The notes under the pieces: generated by a model
The model's input: the letters and a program-made list of their open reading frames with translations, nothing else
Databases searched by the model: none
Told to the model about the DNA's origin: nothing
Made by a program: the position numbers and the translations under genes
Assembly (NCBI GenBank): GCA_002716385.1
Contig: PBAX01000009.1
Span: forward strand, 1 to 38,248
DNA: 38,248 bases
From: Phycisphaerae bacterium
GTDB taxonomy: Bacteria; Planctomycetota; Phycisphaerae; Phycisphaerales; SM1A02
Direction: 5' to 3'
In this document: positions 16,815 through 25,434 of the stretch, piece after piece
How positions within the stretch are numbered: the stretch's first letter is position 1
How the letters are laid out: each line of letters begins with the position of its first letter

Positions 16815-17191
16815 AACCGTGCACAACGGCAACGTTCCTCCTGTTATGCGCAGGTCTCCTATTGACTGCCTGCGTCAGTTCGGTCCCCGGTTACGAGGGT
16901 CCACGCATACAGGTGATCGTGGACAACAACACCGCGACCATCATCGCCAATCATCGATCATCAGGATGGACGCTCAATGTCGATCGAACACAGGTCGAGA
17001 ACAATACGGCCAAGGTTTGGGTGACGGCGTCCAGTTCTGGCAAGGGCACTTCGTCCACTCAGGAGATCGTTCTCGATCAGGATCGATTCGACAACAAGAA
17101 CTTCGCATGCTGCCAGGTCTTTGCGAAGGTCACCAGATCGGGTACGGCCCATCAGGACGACTACGTGCCAGCGGGCCTCGGTTGCAACTGA
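16811..17191 (+). CDS. Small lipoprotein, unknown function
   Basis: A 126-residue protein starting with GTG, which overlaps the sucD stop by 4 bases (GTGA). The signal segment ends in LLLTAC, so C21 is probably lipidated. The mature part is beta-rich and Thr/Ser/Asn-rich with a CC pair (C99-C100) and a final GCN. No family is recognised. It is likely translated from the sucD message, but a link to succinate metabolism is not implied. It is convergent with the next gene, 7 bases away. Confidence 0.72.
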   Translation: MKPCTTATFLLLCAGLLLTACVSSVPGYEGPRIQVIVDNNTATIIANHRSSGWTLNVDRTQVENNTAKVWVTASSSGKGTSSTQEIVLDQDRFDNKNFACCQVFAKVTRSGTAHQDDYVPAGLGCN

Positions 17192-17198
17192 ATCGAAT

Positions 17199-18329
17199 TC
17201 AAGGCGACATGGCTGCCGCGGTCATGACGAAGGGGATCGTGGCTTCCGATTCCGCCTGAGTCTGTTCATCCCGAACTCGTACCTTCAACTGGTACTTGCC
17301 AACAGAAAGATTGGTTGGAATCGTGACCTTCTGGGCAGTGAAGTAGTCGCTTCGACGTGTTCTGGATCGGTCTGTCGCGGTCTGCCATGACTCCCGCCAT
17401 ACGGGTATGCCATCGCGATCCGAGTAGATCACAAGCTCCTGACTGGTCGCGGTCTCCCACTGCCCCTTGCTATCCAGACGACTGTCAAAGCCCTCCAGCT
17501 CCATGTAGAGGATGATTTCCTGCCCTGAATGGGCGATGAAGTTGTATTCATCATGCTCGCTTCGTAGCGCCCATTCATCGACATCCCCGAATCCACCGAC
17601 TCTGGTCACGAGCGACTGCTGTGCCAGTCCGAAACTTGGTTTCTGCTTCAGGGAAGCCTGAAGACCCTGAATGGTTTCCGTCAGCATTTCCAGAGTCGCT
17701 TCCTGATCGTCCATTCCATGTTCCATCACCAGGAACCACTGCTGCAAGGCCACGAGTGCCACCCGCTGTTCATCAGTCAGTGATTCCACCGTCTCCGGAT
17801 GGACGGTTCGATTCTTGTCCAACATCGCCAACGCAGCCATGACCGTGAGATCCCGCATTGGCGTCCTTCCCCGCCTACTTCGTTCCTGAAGTGCTCTGGC
17901 CAGTTCGTCAGCGAGACCACTGACGCTTTTCGCGGGGAGTGCTGCGGTGGCTCGGAACTGGAGACTCGAGGCCTGATCGGATATCTCACGATCATCGGTT
18001 TCAGGGATTGGATCCGATCCGGGCTCATTCCAGACGACCAGAGGAGGTGTCCCGCTCGCACTGGTCGTGCCCGTATCCATGACATGTGGATCGCCAGCGT
18101 TCATCGCCAGACTATCCAACAGATCCTGTCGAGCCCGAGCTGCGATGGCCTCGGCTTCGGAGGATTCGGACCCTGACGCGAGTTCTGATTCAGAGGAAAC
18201 GGATTCGAGCGTTGGAGGGCCCACAAAGGCTTTTTCCGCCGTTTCAGGTCTGGTTTGCGACTGACATCCCGCCGTCATGAGGATCATGAGGCAGATTGCA
18301 TTCAAGCCATGGAACATTCGGTAGTTCAT
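17199..18329 (-). CDS. Large lipoprotein of unknown function
   Basis: A 376-residue protein with a signal segment ending in LMTAGC (C22), so it is likely an outer- or inner-membrane lipoprotein. The next part to about 110 is low-complexity Ser/Glu/Ala. Residues of about 130-240 are helical, with a segment LTDEQRVALVALQQWF, and about 240-370 form a beta-rich domain with WALRSEHDEYNFIAHSGQE and a final GKYQLKVRVRDEQT. No known family is recognised. The start is fixed by AGGAGG five bases before ATG 18329; the ATG five codons upstream is not preferred. It lies downstream of holA with a 76-base gap. Confidence 0.7.
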   Translation of the reverse strand: MNYRMFHGLNAICLMILMTAGCQSQTRPETAEKAFVGPPTLESVSSESELASGSESSEAEAIAARARQDLLDSLAMNAGDPHVMDTGTTSASGTPPLVVWNEPGSDPIPETDDREISDQASSLQFRATAALPAKSVSGLADELARALQERSRRGRTPMRDLTVMAALAMLDKNRTVHPETVESLTDEQRVALVALQQWFLVMEHGMDDQEATLEMLTETIQGLQASLKQKPSFGLAQQSLVTRVGGFGDVDEWALRSEHDEYNFIAHSGQEIILYMELEGFDSRLDSKGQWETATSQELVIYSDRDGIPVWRESWQTATDRSRTRRSDYFTAQKVTIPTNLSVGKYQLKVRVRDEQTQAESEATIPFVMTAAAMSP

Positions 18330-18405
18330 GTGTCCTCCTGACACGTATTGGCCATCCTGGCCATAATTTGGATCGCATCGACCGTGTTCTCGGAATCAAC
18401 TCCGA

Positions 18406-19488
18406 TCAACGGGGGGCGAGCTCCCTGAGTCTATCGGCCAGTACGACCGTCAAGCCTTCAAGAGCGTGCCTTGGATCTCCAATTCCCCTTCTCAGATCCG
18501 CCTGTGTCCGAACCGCATCACGGAGCCGTGCAGCTGCTTCGGCCGGCGACATCTTCTTGGCTGCGGCCATGATTCGATCCGCGGTTCGACGGTCACCCTT
18601 TCGATCGAATATCCCGGCTTCTCGCTGAGCCTGATTGCGGGGCATGCCTTGATCAAGCAGTGAGGAGGCGGAATGCAGGCTTCTGAGAAGATCCGTCAAG
18701 GCCCAGAAGGCCGGCACATCCTGTCGATCACGGGACAATTCGAAGATCTCCCGGATGGTCTGCAGGCTGCCTTCGGGCCCATCGAGCACCACGGCGTTCT
18801 TGATCGCCCAGCCCTCTTCCTCACGCGAGGCACCGACGGCTTCCTTGACCATCCTCATGGTGATCTGCTTTTCGGAACCGGCCAGCATGGCAAGCTTTGT
18901 TAGCTCACCATCAAGACGACCCAGATCCAGACCGACCCTGTTCACGAGCAGATCGGCCGCCTGTTTTTCAATGGTGACTTCATATTCCTTCTCGCACCGT
19001 CTCAGACACCAACCGGCTGCCTGACTCTCATCCTCGACACCGACTCTGAAGACCGACATCACCTTGTCGAGATTGCCGCCTCTCCATGTCTCGGTTCTCA
19101 GCAGCAGCGTGGCGCCGTCACTCGGCGATTTGGCGTACGCCTCGAGGATCTGTCTGGCCTTGCTTCCACCTTTCGGCTTCGGGGACTCGCCATCATCACC
19201 ACCCTTGGCTACAAGAAAACTGTCAGCCTTGTCCACGATGATGAGCTTGTGAACATGCAGCAGCCCGACCGATTGCAGTTCCTCGAGCACTTCGCCCGGT
19301 TGCGCATGGTCTCCATCGAAATCGAATCGATCGATTTCTCCATGGATGGATTCAAGTTTTTCAACGACCTGAGTGGTGTGATGATTTCGCAGGAAGGTGT
19401 CGCGACAGACCAGAACGACGCAGTTTTCCGAACCATCGAACTGGAACTTGGGGGATGCGGATTTGCGTGGATATGCGGCTGCGGCCAT
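18406..19488 (-). CDS. holA: DNA polymerase III delta subunit
   Basis: A 360-residue clamp-loader subunit that opens the beta clamp and loads it on primed DNA. The layout matches the family: an N-terminal AAA+-like fold without a working Walker A (about 20-160), a middle domain (RVGLDLGRLDGELTKLAMLAG), and a helical C-terminal collar (about 230-360), including FWALTDLLRSLHSASSLL and AARLRDAVRTQADLRRG. Identification rests on the overall pattern and on the strong LGRLDGELTKL motif, which is typical of delta. The ATG at 19488 has no clear ribosome-binding site. It is divergent from the FHA-kinase gene (63-base gap). The sliding clamp dnaN is in the same window but not adjacent. Confidence 0.85.
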   Translation of the reverse strand: MAAAAYPRKSASPKFQFDGSENCVVLVCRDTFLRNHHTTQVVEKLESIHGEIDRFDFDGDHAQPGEVLEELQSVGLLHVHKLIIVDKADSFLVAKGGDDGESPKPKGGSKARQILEAYAKSPSDGATLLLRTETWRGGNLDKVMSVFRVGVEDESQAAGWCLRRCEKEYEVTIEKQAADLLVNRVGLDLGRLDGELTKLAMLAGSEKQITMRMVKEAVGASREEEGWAIKNAVVLDGPEGSLQTIREIFELSRDRQDVPAFWALTDLLRSLHSASSLLDQGMPRNQAQREAGIFDRKGDRRTADRIMAAAKKMSPAEAAARLRDAVRTQADLRRGIGDPRHALEGLTVVLADRLRELAPR

Positions 19489-19551
19489 CAGGGCAGGTTA
19501 CCTTCTTCGAACCCTTGATGGATGACCGGATCTTCACGGTACCATGTCGCC

Positions 19552-21189
19552 ATGCTCGTTCTCGAGGTCATTCGCGGCGTTGATCACGGTCGGATTTTCC
19601 CCCTGCCGCCGGGCGAGCCACAGTTGCTGGGCCGTTCATCCGAGGCCTTGCCACTCACCGATCGTTCCGTCAGCCGTCGACATGCAGAACTGACGCCCGA
19701 TGGCGACGACTGGTGGCTGCGAGATCTCCAGTCAGCCAACGGCATCTGGGTCAATGGCCGTAGGGTCGAGGATCGAGTCAGGCTCCGCGAAGGTGACGAG
19801 ATCAGTTGCGGTCAGACGGTTCTGCGATTCACTCCCGCGGATCGACTGATAAGTGGACCAGCGGCTCGATCGGATCTGCCGGCGGAGCTTCCACCCGCGG
19901 GCACGGTGGCGATGAGCGAAAGGGACATCGAGTTGCCCCGCACCCTCGAGGCGGCGCAAGCCAGACTTCGTCTTCTCGAGACGCTCTCGAGCCTCGCGAT
20001 CTCCACAACGGATTCCATGGAGATCATCGATCGCTCGATCGAGATGCTTCTGGCGCAGTTCGAACCGTCAGCCATCTTCGTTCTGAAAAGGTCGGAAGAC
20101 GGAACTGATCTGGATCCGGTAGGACGCCATCGCGGTTCGCTGGAAATCTCCCATGCCGTCGTCGAGAGGGTCCAGCAAACAGGCCGCTCTCTTCTTGTGC
20201 TTGATGCGCAGGAAGACGAGCGATTCAAGGAGATGAAATCGATTCAGGATCTGGGACTCCGCTCCGTAATGGCGGTACCACTGCATATGGCTGATTCAAT
20301 GTTCGGTGTCGTCGTGCTCGATCATCGCGAGGAGGCATCCGTGTGGGACGAGGAGGACATCCGTCTTCTGGCAGCTGTCGGTAAGCAGATTTCCCTTGCG
20401 ATCATCAATGCCAATGTGGCGGCGGATCAGATCCGTCAGGCCCGACTCGTCAGCATGGGCGAGACGGTCGCCACCATCTCCCATGCCGTCAAGAACATCA
20501 TGCAGGGCCTTCGAGGTGGCGCTGGTGCCGTTGAGCTGGCTTTGTCCAGAGGCGACATCGACATGGCTTCAGAGGCCTGGCCGATACTGGCTCGGAATCT
20601 GGACAGGATTCATGACCTGACCTTCAACATGCTGGCCTGGTCTCGTTCGGCAGCACTGGAACTGGAGTCCATTCAGATCGGGCCCATTGTCCAGGAGGTC
20701 ATCGAACTACTCGGCCCGTCGTGTCGTCATCGAAAGGTCAGCATCAAGATCGATGGTCATGATGATCTCCCTCCCGTGCCGGTGGACGCCTCAGCGTTCC
20801 ATCAGGCCGTCCTCAATCTCCTAACCAATGCGATCGAAGCGGTGCCAGCCAAGACAGGGCGGATTCAGGTTTCTCTCACGACCGATGATCAATGCCAATG
20901 GTTCAATTGCGTCGTCGAAGACAACGGGGATGGCGTGGCCCCAGAGCGACATATAGAGATTTTCCAGCCCTTCACCTCCACTAAGGGACAGCGTGGAACG
21001 GGACTTGGTCTAGCCGTCACCCGCAAGATCGCCCATGAACACGGTGGTGATCTGATTCTGGACCCCGCTTTCCAGACAGGGGCACGTTTCCTGCTCCGCT
21101 TGCCGATGGATCTCGATGGCGATCCCGGGGACACGGATTCGCCGGGTCCTGCAGACCGGGTTCGAAATCTGGATGAGTTCGACAGTTGA
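19552..21189 (+). CDS. FHA-GAF sensor histidine kinase
   Basis: A 545-residue cytoplasmic protein without membrane segments. Residues 1-95 are a forkhead-associated domain (LLGRSS, SRRH at 41-44, SANGIWVNG at 61-69), which binds phosphothreonine. About 155-290 is a GAF domain. The histidine-kinase core starts with SMGETVATISHAVKNIMQGL, whose H311 is the likely phosphoacceptor, followed by the N-box LLTNAIEA, G1 DNGDGV, F-box FTSTKGQRG and G2 GTGLGL. No receiver domain and no response regulator lie next to it, so it is an orphan kinase. The ATG at 19552 is chosen because the FHA domain begins at once; a longer start at 19522 adds ten residues. A FHA reader on a histidine kinase could link Ser/Thr kinase signalling to two-component signalling. 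Confidence 0.9.
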   Translation: MLVLEVIRGVDHGRIFPLPPGEPQLLGRSSEALPLTDRSVSRRHAELTPDGDDWWLRDLQSANGIWVNGRRVEDRVRLREGDEISCGQTVLRFTPADRLISGPAARSDLPAELPPAGTVAMSERDIELPRTLEAAQARLRLLETLSSLAISTTDSMEIIDRSIEMLLAQFEPSAIFVLKRSEDGTDLDPVGRHRGSLEISHAVVERVQQTGRSLLVLDAQEDERFKEMKSIQDLGLRSVMAVPLHMADSMFGVVVLDHREEASVWDEEDIRLLAAVGKQISLAIINANVAADQIRQARLVSMGETVATISHAVKNIMQGLRGGAGAVELALSRGDIDMASEAWPILARNLDRIHDLTFNMLAWSRSAALELESIQIGPIVQEVIELLGPSCRHRKVSIKIDGHDDLPPVPVDASAFHQAVLNLLTNAIEAVPAKTGRIQVSLTTDDQCQWFNCVVEDNGDGVAPERHIEIFQPFTSTKGQRGTGLGLAVTRKIAHEHGGDLILDPAFQTGARFLLRLPMDLDGDPGDTDSPGPADRVRNLDEFDS

Positions 21190-21298
21190 TCAAATCCAGC
21201 AATACACCCCTAATACGACTGTACGCCATCCACGTCCCGGTCCTATCATGCTCATCTTCAAGGAGGCAATCGCCCACAAATAGGGCGACGCGACGACC

Positions 21299-21961
21299 AT
21301 GATGGAATTCGCCACATCGCATCCGAACAGCCCGCTTTCACCAATGGTGCAGGCAGGGCTATCCGTTTCACCTGAGGCCAACAGAGCCGCCGCTCCAAGC
21401 ATGCAGCGAACTCGCGAGATGACACTTGACGAGTTGTTGCTGGAAAACAGAGTGATCTTCCTTATCGGTGACATCAACTATTCAACCGCTTCGCGGGTGA
21501 TGATGCAGATGCTCTATCTCGAAGATCAGAAGCGCAACCAGACGATCAACTTCTACATAAACTCCCATGGTGGAGCTGTGGACGACACGTTGGCCATCTA
21601 TGACACCATGCGTTTCATCTCCAGCGATATCGCGACCTACTGCATCGGCCGCGCCTATTCGGGCGCAGCGTTGCTGCTCGCCGCCGGCTCAAGGGGGCAT
21701 CGACACATCCTGCCCCATGCCAAGGTGATGATCCACCAGCCCTACGGCGGCGTCACAGGACAGGCCAGCGATGTCAAGATCCAGGCCGATGAGATCATCA
21801 AGTCCAAGGCGGCCTTGAATCGCATCCTGTCGGATCACACGGGACAGCCCTATGAGACCGTGGCGGCCGACAGCGAACGTGATAAGTTTTTCTCTGCCAC
21901 AGAAGCCAAGGACTATGGCCTTGTCGACGTGGTTTGCGAGTTCCCTGAGGAATCGAAGTAG
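21299..21961 (+). CDS. clpP: ATP-dependent Clp protease proteolytic subunit, paralogue 1
   Basis: A 220-residue member of the ClpP/crotonase fold. By alignment with E. coli ClpP the triad is Ser121 (in [10 protein letters not shown]), His146 (MIHQPYGG) and Asp195 (SERDKFFS), so all three are present. The serine motif is unusual: ClpP has AASMGA, but here the sequence is AYSGAA. The oxyanion loop has NSHGG instead of NSPGG. A 35-residue Ser/Pro-rich extension precedes the core. ATG 21302 is an alternative start. No Shine-Dalgarno sits at the normal distance; AAGGAGG lies 33 bases upstream. It is followed by a second clpP after 26 bases. The clpX/clpA partner is not in the window. Confidence 0.9.
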   Translation: MMEFATSHPNSPLSPMVQAGLSVSPEANRAAAPSMQRTREMTLDELLLENRVIFLIGDINYSTASRVMMQMLYLEDQKRNQTINFYINSHGGAVDDTLAIYDTMRFISSDIATYCIGRAYSGAALLLAAGSRGHRHILPHAKVMIHQPYGGVTGQASDVKIQADEIIKSKAALNRILSDHTGQPYETVAADSERDKFFSATEAKDYGLVDVVCEFPEESK

Positions 21962-21987
21962 TCAACGTACTCTTCCGCGAGAACGGA

Positions 21988-22596
21988 ATGGACATGTCCC
22001 AACTGATCCCAATCGTCATCGAGAAGGAAGGCCGCGGAGAGCGAGCCTACGACATCTTTTCTCGTCTTCTTCGAGATCGAATCATCTTCGTTTCCGGCCC
22101 GGTCGGAGATGAAATGGCAAACCTCGTGGTCGCCCAGCTTCTCTTTCTTGCCAATGAAGACAGCGAATCTGATATCTCGCTGTATGTGAATTCACCCGGC
22201 GGATCGGTCACAGCGGGTCTCGGCATCATCGACACGATGAACTTCGTGCAGTGTGATGTGGCCACCTACATCATTGGTCAAGCAGCGTCGATGGGCTCGC
22301 TCATCGGGTGCTCCGGCGCCAAGGGCAAGCGATGCAGCCTCCCGAACGCCAAGAATCTCATGCACCAGCCATTGCTTGGCGGCGTTCTGGAAGGTCAGGC
22401 GACCGATCTCGAGATCGAAGCCAAGGAGATGTTGAGAATCCGCGAGGTTCTCTACAACATCTACTCCAAGCAGACGGGCCGATCATTCGACCAGATCTGT
22501 CAGGACTGCGAACGCAATACATGGTTGAGCGCCGATCAGATGGCCGAGTACGGCCTGATCGATCGTGTCATCCATGAATTGCCGGCATCGTCCTGA
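21988..22596 (+). CDS. clpP: ATP-dependent Clp protease proteolytic subunit, paralogue 2 (Asp of triad replaced)
   Basis: A 202-residue ClpP close to the standard form, with the start [39 protein letters not shown] (Ser101) and LMHQPLLGG (His126). The catalytic Asp position reads CERNTWLSA, where E. coli has TERDRFLSA, so the Asp (mature D171 in E. coli) is Asn177 here. An Asp to Asn change at this position is known in Listeria ClpP1, which is inactive alone and active with its partner ClpP2. The same may hold here, with paralogue 1 as partner; this is inference. The stop TGA shares one base with the next ATG. Confidence 0.92.
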   Translation: MDMSQLIPIVIEKEGRGERAYDIFSRLLRDRIIFVSGPVGDEMANLVVAQLLFLANEDSESDISLYVNSPGGSVTAGLGIIDTMNFVQCDVATYIIGQAASMGSLIGCSGAKGKRCSLPNAKNLMHQPLLGGVLEGQATDLEIEAKEMLRIREVLYNIYSKQTGRSFDQICQDCERNTWLSADQMAEYGLIDRVIHELPASS

Positions 22597-23237
22597 TGGA
22601 ACGACTCCCAGATAGTCTGAAGGATCGACGAATCTCCGTCATTCTTCTCGCGGCTGTCGCGGTGCTTGTGTCGGGGGTCCAGTTCTCCTGCAAGAATCGC
22701 AGCCGGGCCATGAGTGCCCAGCTTCGTGATCAGGTCCATGAACTCGAGTCTGAAAATGAAACGCTCCGGCTTCGTCAGGAGGAGCTGGAGATCCAGCTAA
22801 AGACCTCGAAATCGGGCTCCGATGGTTCCAGATCGAGGGATTCTGCTGTTCCCGTGGTGACCCGCATCATGTTGGATGGAGCCAGTGGCCGGAGGACGAC
22901 ACCGGATGCCAGTGGTTCGAGGCCACTTGAAATCCATGTGACGGCAGTGGATGGTAGAAATCGTCCAATCCAGCTGGCCGGGTCCATACGGGTGAAGGTC
23001 ACACGGATTCAGGAAGATGGCCCCCCAGTTGAACTTGCGGATATCCAACTCTCACCTGACGAGCTTCGAGATGCCTGGCGAGGGGGTCTGATCGGCGGCC
23101 CGACCTGGCTGGTGAAAGTACCTCTTGAAGAATCTGATCTGGCATCCGGTTCGGATTCTTTGAATGTGAATGTCTTCTATCGAGATCTACGGACCGGTGA
23201 ATTGCTGGAATGTGGAGACGAGGTGGACATTCGCTGA
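22596..23237 (+). CDS. Membrane-anchored coiled-coil protein, unknown function
   Basis: A 213-residue protein whose ATG shares one base with the preceding clpP stop (TGATG), so it is probably translated from the same message. Residues 13-31 form one hydrophobic segment (ISVILLAAVAVLVSGVQF) with SC following, either a membrane anchor or a signal. Residues of about 38-70 (SAQLRDQVHELESENETLRLRQEELE) are a clear coiled coil with heptad Leu. The rest (about 85-213) is a beta-rich domain with GSIRVKVTRIQEDGPPVEL, of no recognised family. Confidence 0.7.
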   Translation: MERLPDSLKDRRISVILLAAVAVLVSGVQFSCKNRSRAMSAQLRDQVHELESENETLRLRQEELEIQLKTSKSGSDGSRSRDSAVPVVTRIMLDGASGRRTTPDASGSRPLEIHVTAVDGRNRPIQLAGSIRVKVTRIQEDGPPVELADIQLSPDELRDAWRGGLIGGPTWLVKVPLEESDLASGSDSLNVNVFYRDLRTGELLECGDEVDIR

Positions 23238-23265
23238 ATTAGACGAGTTCGATTTCGGTAGTACC

Positions 23266-23484
23266 ATGCCTGTAATGAGTCGGACAAAAGTCACCCTGAT
23301 CGTGTCTCTGATACCGCTCCTGGCATGTCTGTCAGGCTGCTATCGCCCGCTCTTTGATGCCGGCCTCCCTCGAAACCAGTTCTCGCAGCATGACGCTGCC
23401 AGAGATGGCGAGACCCCCATGGAGGGCAAGGATGCCTTCGGCAATACCCAGCCAGCACTTCGTCAGAGACTTATGACGAACTGA
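23266..23484 (+). CDS. Small lipoprotein, unknown function
   Basis: A 72-residue protein. The signal segment ends in ACLSGC, so lipidation is likely; it continues YRPLFDAGLPRNQF. The ATG at 23266 (or 23275) is chosen because the signal follows directly; the reading frame extends upstream into the previous gene. No family is assigned. It lies 28 bases after the coiled-coil gene. Downstream, in another frame, about 22 codons (ACT at 23469 to TAG 23537) look protein-like, which could mean a frameshifted longer end. Confidence 0.5.
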   Translation: MPVMSRTKVTLIVSLIPLLACLSGCYRPLFDAGLPRNQFSQHDAARDGETPMEGKDAFGNTQPALRQRLMTN

Positions 23485-23671
23485 CCGGGATGGAACACTT
23501 TGCCACGATCGTGCGGAAGATGATGGAGGTCCGATAGTGAAATTGATAGAAATCCCTTTCCCTGAAGGCTTTGCTCAAGTCAACCGGGGGGTATGTACCG
23601 ATATGAAATGACGGAGAGGGAGCGCGATTGTTCCCACTTCATCTCCAACCAGTTACTGATCCGGATTCCAC

Positions 23672-24334
23672 GTGACCCAGCACGGACGCGACACTTCAAA
23701 GGCCCCGATTTCTCGACGAACCCAGATCGTTCTGGGTAGTTTCTTCGCTGCCATGACCGCGGTCATCGTTCTTCTGGATCTGGGAACCCCAACAACCGCC
23801 ACGGGCTTTCCGCTGACAAGCCTTGGAAATCTTCAGGACAGGCCTGCTGAAGACCCAGTCTTCATGCTCGAAAACTCCTTGGATCGAGATCGCTGGAGGG
23901 GAATCGTGATTCATCATCTGGGTGAACCCTTCGGTACCGCCGAGTCGGTTCATCGCCGGCACCTCGGGTGGGGATATCAGGGACTTGGTTATCACTTCCT
24001 CATCGGCAACGGAAACGGTCTGGCTGATGGCGAGGTCCATGTCGGTTATCGATGGAATCAACAGCTTCCAGGCGCTCACGTCGTGGGCGAATCCGGCCAG
24101 TACCACAACGAGAGATCGATTGGAATCTGTCTGGTTGGCAATGGCCAGAGAAGAGGGTTCACCGATCGACAGATTCGCCATCTGACTCGATTGGTCCAGA
24201 GACTCCAGCAGGAACTTCGTATTCCAGCCGATCAAGTACAGCTCCACTCTAGTGTGGCAACAGGCCAATCAAGCCCGGGCCGCTTCTTCCCAGTGGCCGA
24301 TTTCCGCGAGCAACTCCTGAACATTCAGGACTGA
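23672..24334 (+). CDS. N-acetylmuramoyl-L-alanine amidase-like (amidase_2/PGRP fold), zinc site altered
   Basis: A 220-residue protein with a single N-terminal membrane segment (about 17-38), so the catalytic part faces the periplasm. The domain of about 75-215 has the amidase_2 features IVIHHLGE (H81), GLGYHFLIGNG, SIGICLVGNGQ, LTRLVQRLQ and a final segment with LHSSV (H192) and SSPGRFFP. The family binds zinc with two His and an Asp or Cys just before PG. Here that residue is Ser201. It starts with GTG; an ATG at 23753 would remove the membrane segment. It may act on or only bind peptidoglycan. It is followed by a terminator. Confidence 0.75.
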   Translation: MTQHGRDTSKAPISRRTQIVLGSFFAAMTAVIVLLDLGTPTTATGFPLTSLGNLQDRPAEDPVFMLENSLDRDRWRGIVIHHLGEPFGTAESVHRRHLGWGYQGLGYHFLIGNGNGLADGEVHVGYRWNQQLPGAHVVGESGQYHNERSIGICLVGNGQRRGFTDRQIRHLTRLVQRLQQELRIPADQVQLHSSVATGQSSPGRFFPVADFREQLLNIQD

Positions 24335-24365
24335 ACCGCTCCTTAACACTTGAAAACAAGCATTC

Positions 24366-24405
24366 AGGCCCGATCAATGGAATTGAGATCCCATCGGGCC
24401 TTTTT
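24366..24405 (+). terminator. Intrinsic terminator after the amidase-like gene
   Basis: A 9-bp stem AGGCCCGAT (24366-24374) with ATCGGGCCT (24393-24401), an 18-base loop, and a T run (TTTTT at 24401-24405). It lies 32 bases after the stop. The rest of the gap to 24586 shows nothing recognised. Confidence 0.8.
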
Positions 24406-24585
24406 AGATCCGGGGCTTCAGATCTTTCGAGGCATGCTCCCATGCTGTTGATTGAGGCATACGTCATCGTGAGGTAGATTAAAGGGTCTGGAGCGGGCAT
24501 CCCAAACTGCCCCTTTCGTTGTGTAGACGGATTGCAAGGGGGGCATTTCCCTATTCCCCGGGACTGCTGGTGGGCTGAATCAACA

Positions 24586-25434
24586 ATGAGCATGCCTCGT
24601 TCAATCAAGAACTTCACCGTGCTCGCCCATCTGGGTGACGGCGCCCGATCCAGTATCTACGCCGTTCAGGACAACAAAACCAAGCAGGTTTGGGCGCTGA
24701 AGCATGTTCTCCGGGTCACGGAGAAGGACGATCGCTTCATCCAACAGACGGAAGAGGAATACGCGATTGGTTCCAAGCTGGATCATCCCAGCATCCGTCG
24801 TCTCGAACGGCTGATCAAGACCCGCAAGTTCCTCAAGACCACATCCGTGTCCCTGATCATGGAGCTTGTAGACGCCACCACCTTGGACAAGCGAATTCCC
24901 AAGAACTACGGCGATATCGTTCGAATCTTCCATCAGGTCGCACAAGGTCTGGTTCACATGCATGGTCGTGGTTTCGTTCATGCGGACATGAAGCCCACCA
25001 ATGTTCTGGTTCTCGAGGACCTGAGTGTCCGGATCATCGATCTTGGTCAGGCCTGTTCCATCGGAACGGTCAAGCCAAGAATCCAGGGGACGCCCGGCTA
25101 CATTGCTCCGGAGCAGGCCCGTCGTGGAGAAATCACACCACAGACGGATATCTACAACCTCGGCGCCATGATGTACTGGGTACTCGTTCGGGATGTCATA
25201 CCAACGGCGTTGCCACCATCGAGTGGCGAAGGTGCCGACGCGGCCAGTGTTCGCGAGGACCACGAGATCAAGTTGCCCACCCCACCTCACGAACAGAATC
25301 CACTCATCCATCCACTGCTTTCCCAGCAGATCATGGATTGCATCCAGTTGGATCCCAAGGATCGACCGGAATCGATGGATGTCGTGGCCAATCGGCTCGA
25401 GATGATTCAACAGGTCCTCCGATGTCCGGCTTGA
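24586..25434 (+). CDS. Serine/threonine protein kinase (soluble)
   Basis: A 282-residue protein covering a full eukaryotic-type kinase domain and little more. Motifs are glycine loop [10 protein letters not shown], Lys39 in WALKHV, acid E57/E58 on helix C, catalytic loop [10 protein letters not shown] (D134, K136, N139), metal-binding IIDLG with D152 in place of [13 protein letters not shown], and the later [13 protein letters not shown]. The HRD arginine is Ala133. This is a non-RD type, in which activation-loop control is usually different. There is no membrane segment or sensor domain. It is translated from ATG 24586 or 24592; an upstream TTG is not needed. It overlaps the following hslV by 13 bases. 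Confidence 0.9.
   Translation: MSMPRSIKNFTVLAHLGDGARSSIYAVQDNKTKQVWALKHVLRVTEKDDRFIQQTEEEYAIGSKLDHPSIRRLERLIKTRKFLKTTSVSLIMELVDATTLDKRIPKNYGDIVRIFHQVAQGLVHMHGRGFVHADMKPTNVLVLEDLSVRIIDLGQACSIGTVKPRIQGTPGYIAPEQARRGEITPQTDIYNLGAMMYWVLVRDVIPTALPPSSGEGADAASVREDHEIKLPTPPHEQNPLIHPLLSQQIMDCIQLDPKDRPESMDVVANRLEMIQQVLRCPA

Noticed and set aside
21211..21220. TAATACGACT, matching the first ten bases of the T7 promoter
   Set aside because: Only ten bases match and the rest of the T7 promoter is absent. No phage polymerase is near, so it is a chance match.
24690..25421. Long open frame upstream of hslV inside the kinase gene
   Set aside because: It is an off-frame shadow of the kinase, which has all kinase motifs in its own frame. 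The hslV start is at 25422.
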